Below, piece after piece: positions 32,488-40,525 of a DNA stretch of 46,526 bases. Source of the stretch: an uncultured Methanomassiliicoccaceae archaeon (GTDB lineage Archaea > Thermoplasmatota > Thermoplasmata > Methanomassiliicoccales > Methanomethylophilaceae); assembly GCA_905187815.1 (NCBI GenBank), contig CAJJJM010000014.1:1-46526 (forward strand), read 5' to 3'. The translations under genes were made by a program, and so were the position numbers. Within the stretch, counting starts at the first letter, position 1; each line of letters opens with the position of its first letter. The notes under the pieces were generated by a model. It was not told the origin of the DNA, ran no database searches, and worked only from the letters and a program-made list of their open reading frames with translations.

Positions 32488-33903
32488 TTGGACTTCATGG
32501 GAGTACTTGACTTCATAGACGAGTACATCTGGTACATCGCCTTCGTCCTGATCGTCTGCGCGGGCATCTACGCGACCGTCCGCCTGAGGCTGATCCAGAT
32601 CTCCGGCCTCAAGGAGATGATCAAGGTAACCTTCTTCGACAAATCCGAAAGGAAGGAGGGCAAGCTGTCCTCGTTCCAGGTCTTCTGCATGAGCATGGGT
32701 TCCCGTATCGGTGTGGGGAACATCACCGGACCGATCATGGCCATAATGGTTGGCGGACCCGGAGCCATATTCTGGATGTGGGTCTTCGCCGTCATCGGGA
32801 TGGCGACCAGCTTCCTGGAGACCACCATCGCCCAGATCTACAAGGTCCCCAACGAAAACGGCGGGTTCCGCGGAGGTCCCGCCTACACCCTGTTCCACGG
32901 CCTGGGCATGAAGCGCATCGGGATGATAGCCGCGTTCGTGATGATCCTGATGTATCTCGTGGGATTCATCTCTGGAGAGGTGGTCAGCATGTCCGAGGCC
33001 GTCCACTACGCCTTCGACTTCGAGGGCATCAACCTTGTGTTCGCCCTGCTCCTCACCGCGGCCACCGCCCTGCTCCTCATCGGAGGGGTTTACAAGATCG
33101 CGGACCTCTCCGTGAAGGTGGTCCCGCTCATGGCGATCGCCTGGTTCGTCGTGTGCATCATCTGCATCGCGCTCGGACCCGAGGGGGTTGTCAGCGGCAT
33201 CGTCTCCATATTCGAGTACGCGTTCAGCATCCCCTCCGTGATCGGAGGAGGGATCGGAGCCGTCATCATCGCCGGTATGCAGAGGGGAGTGTGGTCCAAC
33301 GAGGCGGGTATCGGTACCATCACCAACCTGTCCTCCATGGCGGATGTCAAGCACCCTGTCAAGCAGGGCTACACCCAGGCCATCGGCGTCCTGATCGACA
33401 CCCTCGTGAGCACCATGACCGCGCTCGTGGTCCTGTCCTTCGCCGGGATCGGTCCGCTCCACGACATGTATGTGGCTGTGGGAGAGGATTCGATCCCTGT
33501 CCTCCAGGAAGTGTTCACCGGAACCGTCGGAGCCGTCGCCCCCTACATCGTGATGATATTCATGTTCATCTTCGCGTTCACCTGTCTGATGTCGGACATC
33601 GTCATCGGGGAGGGCAACCTGATGCTGATCAAGGACAGCAAGATCGCGAAGTACTGCATGTGGGGACTGCTCCTGGTCGTCGTGTTCCTGTCCAGCTTCT
33701 TCGCGTCCGACGCCATCGTCGTCATCATGGACATCCTTCTGGCGGTGTGCGCGTTCTTCAACGCGATAATCCTGGTGAAAGTCGCGCGCAGAGGGATCGA
33801 GGCGTTCAAGGACTACCGGCGCCAGAGGAAGGCGGGCATCGAGGAGCCCGTGTTCCACAAGAGCTGCCTCTCCGACAGCACCGGCGTCACCGAATGGGAC
33901 TGA
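32488..33903 (+). CDS. Alanine/glycine:cation symporter family protein
   Basis: A 471-residue membrane transporter of the AGCS family, taking up alanine or glycine with sodium or protons. Signatures: SMGSRIGVGNITGPIMAI with the family's GxGNI motif, GFRGGPAYTLFHGLG and GVWSNEAGIGT, plus about eleven hydrophobic segments. Start is TTG 32488, placed two bases after AGTGATT (32479-32485), the spacing seen at other genes here; ATG 32497 is the alternative. A UUCG hairpin follows the stop. Single-gene unit after dus. Solute specificity is inferred from the family. Confidence 0.9.
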   Translation: MDFMGVLDFIDEYIWYIAFVLIVCAGIYATVRLRLIQISGLKEMIKVTFFDKSERKEGKLSSFQVFCMSMGSRIGVGNITGPIMAIMVGGPGAIFWMWVFAVIGMATSFLETTIAQIYKVPNENGGFRGGPAYTLFHGLGMKRIGMIAAFVMILMYLVGFISGEVVSMSEAVHYAFDFEGINLVFALLLTAATALLLIGGVYKIADLSVKVVPLMAIAWFVVCIICIALGPEGVVSGIVSIFEYAFSIPSVIGGGIGAVIIAGMQRGVWSNEAGIGTITNLSSMADVKHPVKQGYTQAIGVLIDTLVSTMTALVVLSFAGIGPLHDMYVAVGEDSIPVLQEVFTGTVGAVAPYIVMIFMFIFAFTCLMSDIVIGEGNLMLIKDSKIAKYCMWGLLLVVVFLSSFFASDAIVVIMDILLAVCAFFNAIILVKVARRGIEAFKDYRRQRKAGIEEPVFHKSCLSDSTGVTEWD

Positions 33904-33915
33904 GTCCCAGCAAAC

Positions 33916-33931
33916 GAGGCCTTCGGGCCTC
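33916..33931 (+). terminator. UUCG-tetraloop hairpin after the symporter gene
   Basis: GAGGCC (33916-33921) and GGCCTC (33926-33931) pair around TTCG, with a pyrimidine run CTTTCC following. It lies 12 bp after the stop codon. Second case in the window of a C(UUCG)G hairpin at a gene end. Confidence 0.6.
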
Positions 33932-33974
33932 CTTTCCATATGTTTTATTATCGGCGGGTGCTGTTACCGTCCCG

Positions 33975-34643
33975 ATGGCATCGGAAGCGACACTCGACAA
34001 ATACAGGCAGAAGATCGGGCGGATGGATCTCGACTCCCTTCGCGAGGAGATCGTGAAGCTCGAGGACAACCTCGTCAGGGTCGCCGGCGAACTGTACGCC
34101 CTGGACACCTCCCCGGACTCACTCGGGACGGACAAGTCGTACAAGTCCAAGGTCGTCGTCAGGACCAACAACCAGACGTCCTGGGACCAGAAGCTGGACG
34201 CAGCCATCACCGAGCTGAAGAACCGCGGAGAACGCTACGTCCCGTCAGAGGAGTACGGCAAGATGTGCGACGTCGCCGCCGACGTGTACAACGCCGTCAG
34301 GGTCGTGTACGCCGAGAGGGGCGAGGACGGGAAGTCCTACGGGTACGACCTCGTCCTGGAGCCGGCCGGGTTCCTGGCGAACGCATCCGGGTACGGGCCG
34401 TTCAACATCGAGTCCATCCCCGTCTCCGGGAGCTCCAGAGCGGTCCTCGTCAACAGCCTCCTCAACAACTACATCTACACCTGGGGCGGCAAGTACATGC
34501 AGCCGGGGTCCAAGAGCAGGGCCCGCTGGATCCTGGACGTCTACACCAGGGACGGAGGGTGCATCTCATTCAGAGGCAACGTCTACCGCCCGTACAGCTT
34601 CCAGCAGGTGTCCCTGGCCATCGGGTCCGTCGCCAGGATGTGA
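33975..34643 (+). CDS. Hypothetical soluble protein with N-terminal coiled coil
   Basis: A 222-residue protein I do not recognise. The first 45 residues are heptad-like (DSLREEIVKLEDNLVRVAGE), followed by a basic linker and a globular part with SYGYDLVLEPAGFLANASG and a C-terminal section rich in Tyr and Arg. No membrane helix or signal is seen. ATG 33975 lies about 29 bp after a TATA-like TTTTATTA (33943-33950), consistent with a near-leaderless message. It stands alone between a symporter and an acetyltransferase. No function is offered. Confidence 0.65.
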   Translation: MASEATLDKYRQKIGRMDLDSLREEIVKLEDNLVRVAGELYALDTSPDSLGTDKSYKSKVVVRTNNQTSWDQKLDAAITELKNRGERYVPSEEYGKMCDVAADVYNAVRVVYAERGEDGKSYGYDLVLEPAGFLANASGYGPFNIESIPVSGSSRAVLVNSLLNNYIYTWGGKYMQPGSKSRARWILDVYTRDGGCISFRGNVYRPYSFQQVSLAIGSVARM

Positions 34644-34714
34644 AGCGCCCTGTCGTCGGGTCCCCCGCATCCTTTATATCGGTTGGCACCCACTGGTTCA
34701 ACCGGTGAGACAGC

Positions 34715-35932
34715 ATGGAGGACGGGGAGTTCCCTTTTCAGATACGTGACCTGACCACAGACGACCTTGATCAGTACAACGCCCTTCTGCGCTACGCGTT
34801 CCAGGTCACTGAGAAGCAGCTCATGGAGACCGGATGGCGCGACGACGAGATCATGCAGTCGAAGTTCCCCATCCTCGAGAGGGCCGACGTCCTCGGCTGC
34901 TACGACGGGAACACGCTCGTCTCGCAGATCGCCGTCTATCCGCTCCAGATGAACATCCATGACGAGATCTACCCCATAGGCTACGTCACCAGCGTGAACA
35001 CCTACCCCGAGTACTCCGGACGCGGCCTCGCCCGCACGCTCATCCACAGGAGCCTCTCCAGGATGAAGGAGAAGGGGCAGTCGCTCGCCCTCCTCTATCC
35101 CTACTCGATCCCCATGTACAGGAAGTTCGGCTGGGAGATCATATCCAACAAGATCTCCTACAAAATCAAGGACAGCCAGATCATCCCCCGCAGGAAGCAC
35201 GCCACCGACGGGTACGTCAGGAGGGTGGACTGGAACAACGCCGATTTCATGAACCTCCACACCCAGTTCGCCCTGCGCACCCACGGATGCCTCCTCAGGA
35301 ACGCCTCGGCCTGGGAGGAGTACTGGAGATGGGACGTCGACGACACCACCGTCGCCGTGTACTACAACAAGGACGACAGGCCCCTCGGATACATGGTCTA
35401 CCTGATCAAGGAGGATGTGATGCACATCAAGGAGATGATCTACCTCAATAGGGAGGCCCAGAAGGGACTGTGGGACTACATCAGCGCCCATTACTCCATG
35501 ATCGACGAGGTCCGCGGCAACACGTACCAGAACGAGCTGCTGGCGTTCTACCTGGAGGACGGGAACATAACGGAGACGATCAGACCCTACATCATGGGGA
35601 GGATCGTCGACGTCGAGGGATTCTTCATGAGGTTCAGGTGCGACCCCACCGAGGAGGACGTGTGCATCAGGTTCGAGATAGAGGACGGATTCCTGGACTG
35701 GAACAACCGCGGGTTCAACGTATTCTTCCACAACGGGAAGGCCACCGTCACGGACAGAGAGCCGGAATACGTCGTCGGCATGACCATAAACACCCTGTCC
35801 ACGCTCCTCCTGGGCTACATGACCGCGAACCAGCTGTACAAGCTCGAGCGGATCGACGGCACGCCGGAGGCGATCCAGATTCTGGACGAGGTCGTGATTC
35901 ACGAGATCCCGTACATATCGGACTTCATCTGA
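34715..35932 (+). CDS. Eis-like GNAT acetyltransferase
   Basis: A 405-residue protein with the three-part Eis layout: an N-terminal GNAT domain (SVNTYPEYSGRGLARTLI, acetyl-CoA loop SGRGLA), a second GNAT-like domain, and a C-terminal sterol-carrier-like domain ending in DFI. Length and the YPYSIPMYRKFGWE motif match the family. In bacteria such enzymes acetylate amines, including aminoglycosides; here the acceptor is unknown. ATG 34715 follows GGTGAGA (34704-34710) and a TATA box CTTTATAT near 34672-34679. Single-gene unit. The Eis-like call rests on domain order. Confidence 0.85.
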   Translation: MEDGEFPFQIRDLTTDDLDQYNALLRYAFQVTEKQLMETGWRDDEIMQSKFPILERADVLGCYDGNTLVSQIAVYPLQMNIHDEIYPIGYVTSVNTYPEYSGRGLARTLIHRSLSRMKEKGQSLALLYPYSIPMYRKFGWEIISNKISYKIKDSQIIPRRKHATDGYVRRVDWNNADFMNLHTQFALRTHGCLLRNASAWEEYWRWDVDDTTVAVYYNKDDRPLGYMVYLIKEDVMHIKEMIYLNREAQKGLWDYISAHYSMIDEVRGNTYQNELLAFYLEDGNITETIRPYIMGRIVDVEGFFMRFRCDPTEEDVCIRFEIEDGFLDWNNRGFNVFFHNGKATVTDREPEYVVGMTINTLSTLLLGYMTANQLYKLERIDGTPEAIQILDEVVIHEIPYISDFI

Positions 35933-35937
35933 GCCCC

Positions 35938-35980
35938 ATAAGGAACGGCATCACGAAGATGCCCAGGGGCAGTTCCTTAT
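35938..35980 (+). repeat. Nested inverted repeats after the Eis-like gene
   Basis: ATAAGGAAC (35938-35946) and GTTCCTTAT (35972-35980) are perfect complements. Inside, GGCATC (35947-35952) and GATGCC (35958-35963) form a hairpin with a five-base loop. The combination suits a structured 3' end or terminator, just six bases after the stop codon. Confidence 0.5.
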
Positions 35981-36020
35981 CCGCATCAGTGTCAGCCATC
36001 GGCATCGATCCTCCCATCAT

Positions 36021-36043
36021 GGGTCCCGCACGGTACGGGACCC
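36021..36043 (+). terminator. GC-rich hairpin in the intergenic region
   Basis: GGGTCCCG (36021-36028) and CGGGACCC (36036-36043) pair perfectly around seven bases. It is the second stem-loop in this gap and separates the Eis-like gene from the AT-rich promoter of the DUF2975/XRE pair. Confidence 0.45.
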
Positions 36044-36068
36044 GAGATGTTATGGATAAATACATACA

Positions 36069-36111
36069 TTAATTATTTAATGATTTTCGATAAATTGTTG
36101 ATGGTCATCAA
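36069..36111 (+). promoter_or_regulatory. Promoter and candidate operator of the DUF2975/XRE pair
   Basis: The AT-rich ATTAATTATTTAATGA (36069-36084) is the likely TATA region. TTGATG (36098-36103), GT, CATCAA (36106-36111) is a perfect inverted repeat near the predicted transcription start, suited to a Cro/CI-type dimer. The XRE gene two positions downstream is an obvious candidate to bind it. Confidence 0.5.
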
Positions 36112-36152
36112 TAAATACGAACAGAGCATACGAAACAGGGCGAGGAGAAACC

Positions 36153-36632
36153 ATGGACAACGACCTTGGAAGACTGAAGACGATATGCAGGGTGATCTAC
36201 TACATCCTGATGCTTTTCACAGTCGCACTGGTCATCCTGGTCGCGACCCTGGCACTGGCCGACGTCGCCATCCTCATCCATCCCGAGTTCGGTTCGGAGA
36301 ACGGGATGACGGCACCCAAGGTGACCGTGGTGTTGATCATATTCGTGTTCGCGCTGGCGATAGTGTACATACTGTCGAGCATCACCAAATCCATCTACCG
36401 GGAGTACTCCCCATTCACGCCCGCCAACGCGAAACGCTTCCAGACCGTGGCGGTGCTCTGCCTCCTGGCGCTGGTGTGCATGCCGATCATGAACGCTATC
36501 GAGCGCCTGACCGCCTCGGACATCGCGATCATAATCCTGTCCATGCTGCTGATGTCCACGACGTTCTACGTCCTGTCCCTGGTGTTCCGCTACGGAAGCT
36601 GGCTGCAGAAGGAGTCGGACGAGACCCTGTGA
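36153..36632 (+). CDS. DUF2975 family membrane protein
   Basis: A 159-residue protein with four hydrophobic helices (about residues 16-40, 58-80, 97-117 and 125-145), matching DUF2975, an uncharacterised membrane family that is usually paired with a small XRE regulator. The short charged N-terminus (MDNDLGRLKTI) and the C-terminal SWLQKESDETL suggest cytoplasmic ends. GAGGAG lies just before ATG 36153. The XRE gene follows after nine bases, so they form one operon. The function of these pairs is unknown; membrane-state sensing has been an inference from the arrangement. Confidence 0.82.
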   Translation: MDNDLGRLKTICRVIYYILMLFTVALVILVATLALADVAILIHPEFGSENGMTAPKVTVVLIIFVFALAIVYILSSITKSIYREYSPFTPANAKRFQTVAVLCLLALVCMPIMNAIERLTASDIAIIILSMLLMSTTFYVLSLVFRYGSWLQKESDETL

Positions 36633-36641
36633 GGTGCTACG

Positions 36642-36878
36642 ATGTCGATCATTCTCAGACTGGACCGTGTCATGGCTGACAGGAAGATGTCGCTCAACGA
36701 ACTGGCCCAGAAGGTCGGGATCTCGAACGTTAACCTCTCGAACATCAAGACCGGCAAGATACACGCCATAAGGTTCTCCACCCTCAACGGCATATGCAAG
36801 GCACTGGACTGCCAACCCGGAGACATCCTGGAATACCAGGATGACGGGGATGACGGCTCAGAAGAGGGCTCCGAATAA
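36642..36878 (+). CDS. Small XRE-family transcriptional regulator
   Basis: A 78-residue Cro/CI-type helix-turn-helix protein. The DNA-binding unit spans MSLNELAQKVGISNVNLSNI to FSTLNGICKALDCQPGDI, the classic five-helix core, followed by a short acidic tail. Such minimal YozG-like regulators accompany DUF2975 membrane proteins, as here. GAGGTG precedes ATG 36642. Probably self-regulating through the TTGATG/CATCAA repeat upstream of the operon (inference). The antiporter gene starts 43 bp after its stop and has its own TATA box. Stop codon TAA. Confidence 0.92.
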   Translation: MSIILRLDRVMADRKMSLNELAQKVGISNVNLSNIKTGKIHAIRFSTLNGICKALDCQPGDILEYQDDGDDGSEEGSE

Positions 36879-36921
36879 CAATTTATAACCACATCTGGAT
36901 TCGCCCTTGGGTGGGATTCCG

Positions 36922-38661
36922 ATGGAGCTGTCAGTGATAACGAGCGTGGCCGCGTTCACGCTCCTGGCGGCGCTGTGCTCCACCGTTTTCAACAAGATCA
37001 AGCTGCCGCCGCTCATCGGATACATCGTCGCCGGCATCGTCATCACGACCGTCTGGACCGTTCCGGAGTCCGGCATGGAGATGGTGGACGTCCTGTCCGA
37101 CATCGGCCTGGTCATGCTGATGTTCTGCATAGGCCTGGAGATCAACCTGAAGAAGATCCGCAAGCAGGGGTTGTTCGCCATAGGCATCGTGGTCATCCAG
37201 CTACCCATAATGATGATCGGCGGAATCGTGGGCGGTTCCCTCCTGGGATTCGACATGGTCCAGTGCATCTGCCTGGGCGCCATCCTGTCCGGATCCAGCA
37301 CCGCCGTCGTGCTGGCGGTCCTGAAGAACCAGAACGAACTGGACGACGACCACAAGGAGAGCCTGGTGCTGATCCTGATCATGGAAGACATCGGACAGGT
37401 CACGATCCTCTCGATCATCACCCCCATCATGGCCACCCATGACCCATCCATCGACCTCAACAGCCTGATCGTGATGATCGTGAGCATCCTCGCGTTCATG
37501 CTGTTCAGCATATTCGTCGGACTGAGGGTGGTCCCGAGGGCCATCAACTGGGTGTCCGACAACGTCTCCGACGAGATACTCACGCTGCTCTCTGTGGGGC
37601 TGGCGTTCGGGATGGCCCTGCTGTCCGTGGAGATCGGACTGTCGATGGCCATCGGGGCGTTCCTGATGGGCATGATGATCGCCGCCTGCAGGAAGAGCAA
37701 GGAGATCAACCACCGCGTGGAGCCCATGAGGGACCTGTTCATGGCCATGTTCTTCATCTCGATAGGGATGCAGATCACGGTCTCGTCCCTCATCGAGAAC
37801 ATAGGCACCGTCATAGTGCTGTACCTGATCTTCCTGGTGCTCATCGTGCTGGCGGTGTTCGTCGCGTTCTGGGTACTCAACGACACCGCGCGCAACGGGT
37901 TCCTGTCCGCCGTCAGCCTGGCAACGATGGGGGAGTTCGCGTTCATCATCGTCGAGGAGGCCCAGGGATACGGAGCCGTCGACCCTTCGTTCTACACATC
38001 GGTCGTGGGGGCGGCGCTGATGTCCATGGTCATGCTCCCGTTCATCAGCAGGTATGCCGCGAGGATCTGGGACTCCGCCACCACGAAGCTGCCGTCCCCG
38101 GTCATGAACGCGTGCGGGAGGATAACATCCGTCAGGAACGACGCGTACTCGAAGGCCCAGGTCACATCCCGGAGGTCCCGCAAGACGATGATCAGGGGCA
38201 TGACCCACGTCTACATCAACATCCTGACCGTCATCGCCATCCAGATCCTGTTCTACTTCGCCATCCCCGCAGTCGTGGACTGGCTCTGCACCAACTTCGG
38301 GGGGACCGAGCCCATATGGAGCTACGCGATGCTGGCAGTGAACTTCGTGGTGCTGTCGATACCGGTGCACCACATCGTCAACAACGTCAGGTTCCTCGAC
38401 AGCATGGTGGTCAGCGGAGCCCGCATCGCCTCGAAGCGGAGCCGTGAGGGAAAGGAGCCCATCAGGGTGTTCCAGGGCGTGCTGATGATGAACTCGTACA
38501 TCCTCACGTTCATCATTGTCGCCCTGGTGATCCTCGTGTCGCCCAACTCCGTCCCGCTCTGGCAGCAGCTCACCGTGCTGGGACTCGCGATAGCCTACGT
38601 CGTGGCCATGTACTTCAGACGGATGAGGGGCGGCGGACCGGACCCGGAGGAGGCCGAATGA
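36922..38661 (+). CDS. Kef-like cation:proton antiporter (CPA2), first copy
   Basis: A 579-residue monovalent cation:proton antiporter of the CPA2 family. The core (residues 1-390) has LPPLIGYIVAGIVI, the motif MLMFCIGLEINLKKIRKQG and LGAILSGSSTAVV, with about twelve helices. Instead of the usual cytosolic RCK/TrkA-N domain, the C-terminus carries a basic linker (SRRSRKTMIRGM) and four more hydrophobic segments. ATG 36922 follows TTTATAACC (36885-36893) at leaderless or near-leaderless spacing; TTG 36907 is an alternative. A close paralogue follows in tandem. Ion specificity (K+ or Na+) is not predictable. Confidence 0.88.
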   Translation: MELSVITSVAAFTLLAALCSTVFNKIKLPPLIGYIVAGIVITTVWTVPESGMEMVDVLSDIGLVMLMFCIGLEINLKKIRKQGLFAIGIVVIQLPIMMIGGIVGGSLLGFDMVQCICLGAILSGSSTAVVLAVLKNQNELDDDHKESLVLILIMEDIGQVTILSIITPIMATHDPSIDLNSLIVMIVSILAFMLFSIFVGLRVVPRAINWVSDNVSDEILTLLSVGLAFGMALLSVEIGLSMAIGAFLMGMMIAACRKSKEINHRVEPMRDLFMAMFFISIGMQITVSSLIENIGTVIVLYLIFLVLIVLAVFVAFWVLNDTARNGFLSAVSLATMGEFAFIIVEEAQGYGAVDPSFYTSVVGAALMSMVMLPFISRYAARIWDSATTKLPSPVMNACGRITSVRNDAYSKAQVTSRRSRKTMIRGMTHVYINILTVIAIQILFYFAIPAVVDWLCTNFGGTEPIWSYAMLAVNFVVLSIPVHHIVNNVRFLDSMVVSGARIASKRSREGKEPIRVFQGVLMMNSYILTFIIVALVILVSPNSVPLWQQLTVLGLAIAYVVAMYFRRMRGGGPDPEEAE

Positions 38662-38746
38662 CGTCCAAGAGGCAGCCTTCGGGATGCTCATACGTTCGTG
38701 CACCCACAAATAAATAGTACAATCCAATTGTGGTTTCGGTGGATCC

Positions 38747-40525
38747 TTGGATGAATTGATGCTTCTGACCAGTCTTGCGGTGTTCACACTGCTGGCTGCG
38801 GTTTGTTCTATCATATTCAACAAGATCAAGCTGCCCGCACTCATCGGATACATCGTCGCGGGGATCATCATAGTGAACATCTGGGGCGTCACCACCGAAT
38901 CCCAGGAGATCGTCGAGATCCTGTCCGACATCGGTCTGGTCATGCTGATGTTCTGCATAGGCCTGGAAATCAACCTGAAGAAGATCCGCAAACAGGGATT
39001 GTTCGCCATCGAGGTGGCGGTGATACAACTGCCGCTGATGGTGCTGGGCGGAATAGTCGGAGGGATGGTCCTCGGATTCGACATGGTCCAGTGCATCTGC
39101 CTGGGCGCCATCATATCCGGATCGAGCACGGCGGTCGTCATGGCCGTCCTCAAGTCCCAGAAACGCCTCGACAAGGAACACATCGAGATGCTGGTCCTAA
39201 TCACCATCATGGAGGACATCGGACAGGTCATCATCCTGTCGATGATCACCCCCATCCTGGCGAGCAACAGCCCGTCCATCGAGCTCAACAGCCTCATCGT
39301 GATGATCGTGAGCATCATCGTCTTCATGATCGTCAGCCTGCTGGTGGGGCTGAGGCTGGTGCCAAGGGTCATCAACTGGGTATCGGACAACGTCTCGGAC
39401 GAGATCCTCACGGTCCTGTCCGTCGGACTCGCATTCGGGATGGCTCTGCTGTCCATCCAGATCGGCCTGTCCATGGCCATCGGGGCGTTCCTGATGGGAA
39501 TGATGATAGCGGCCAGCAGGAAGAGCAAGGAGATCAACCACAAGATAGAGCCCATGCGCGACCTGTTCATGGCCATCTTCTTCATATCGATCGGAATGAA
39601 GATCACAGTTACGTCGCTGGTGGACAACATCGGCATGATCGTGGTGATCTACCTGCTGTTCGCAGCCCTCAAGATCGCCACCGTGTTCCTGGCATACTGG
39701 ATCGGGAACGAGAGCTGCCGCAACGGCTTCCTCTCGGCGACCGGGCTGACCGCCATGGGAGAGTTCGCGTTCATCATCGCGGAGGAGGCCCTTGGATACA
39801 ACGTCATAGACGATTCCATCTACACCTCGGTCGTGGGAGCCGCGCTGCTGTCCATGATCATGCTGCCGTTCCTGACCAGATACTCCGCCACCATCTGGGA
39901 CAAGTCTGTGGAGAAGTGCCCACGCCCGGTGTACAACGCATGCTGCAACATAAACCTGGCAAGGAACAGGCTGTACAACCGCGTAGACACCTCCACCAGG
40001 AAGTCGCGCAAGGCCCTGTACAGGAGCATGACCCACACCTACATCAACATCCTGGCGATCGCGCTCATAGAAGCGGCGTTCTACTTCATCATACCCACCA
40101 CGGTCGACTGGGGATGCAGCAGCTTCGGCGGCACCGAGACCGTCTGGGAGATAGGGATGCTCGTGGTGAACTTCATCATCCTGGCGTTACCCATCTACCA
40201 TCTGGTCAACAACGTCAAGTTCCTCGACGAGATGGTCATCAACGGTGCCCGCCGCATCGCCCAGAGGGAGGGCTCATCAGAGGAGCCCAGAGCGATATAC
40301 CAGAGGTTCCTGGAGATCAACACGTCCCTGATGGTCCTGGCGATAGACGCGGCGATCATCATCATCGTCCCGAACTCCGTTGGGATCTGGCTGCACATAG
40401 TGGTGCTGGCGCTCGCCCTGGTGGTGCTTCTCCTGGTGTTCTACAAGAAGTACCGCGATGGCAAGAAGCCCTCAAAGCAGCAGGATGACGAGGACGACGG
40501 GGAGCCTGAGGAAGAGTCCGAGTGA
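38747..40525 (+). CDS. Kef-like cation:proton antiporter (CPA2), second copy
   Basis: A 592-residue paralogue of the preceding antiporter, nearly identical over long stretches (IGLVMLMFCIGLEINLKKIR, GFDMVQCICLGAI, LVSVGLAFGMALLS-like segments) and with the same extra C-terminal membrane part after SRKALYRSM. It ends in an acidic tail (DDEDDGEPEEESE). The start is TTG 38747, immediately after GGTGGATC; it aligns with the first copy's start, whereas ATG 38759 would shorten the protein. A TATA-like AAATAAATA lies near 38708-38716. Its TGA abuts the stop of the convergent PHP gene with no gap. Confidence 0.87.
   Translation: MDELMLLTSLAVFTLLAAVCSIIFNKIKLPALIGYIVAGIIIVNIWGVTTESQEIVEILSDIGLVMLMFCIGLEINLKKIRKQGLFAIEVAVIQLPLMVLGGIVGGMVLGFDMVQCICLGAIISGSSTAVVMAVLKSQKRLDKEHIEMLVLITIMEDIGQVIILSMITPILASNSPSIELNSLIVMIVSIIVFMIVSLLVGLRLVPRVINWVSDNVSDEILTVLSVGLAFGMALLSIQIGLSMAIGAFLMGMMIAASRKSKEINHKIEPMRDLFMAIFFISIGMKITVTSLVDNIGMIVVIYLLFAALKIATVFLAYWIGNESCRNGFLSATGLTAMGEFAFIIAEEALGYNVIDDSIYTSVVGAALLSMIMLPFLTRYSATIWDKSVEKCPRPVYNACCNINLARNRLYNRVDTSTRKSRKALYRSMTHTYINILAIALIEAAFYFIIPTTVDWGCSSFGGTETVWEIGMLVVNFIILALPIYHLVNNVKFLDEMVINGARRIAQREGSSEEPRAIYQRFLEINTSLMVLAIDAAIIIIVPNSVGIWLHIVVLALALVVLLLVFYKKYRDGKKPSKQQDDEDDGEPEEESE

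Noticed and set aside
32778..34643. 621-codon plus-strand ORF spanning the symporter and the next gene
   Set aside because: Only the last 222 codons (from 33975) look like protein. The earlier part is an out-of-frame reading of the symporter, rich in Arg, His and Pro.
37201..39636. 811-codon minus-strand ORF across both antiporter genes
   Set aside because: It lies antisense to two clear paralogues. Its translation is full of Met, Ile, His and Asp runs, which result from reading biased codons backwards.
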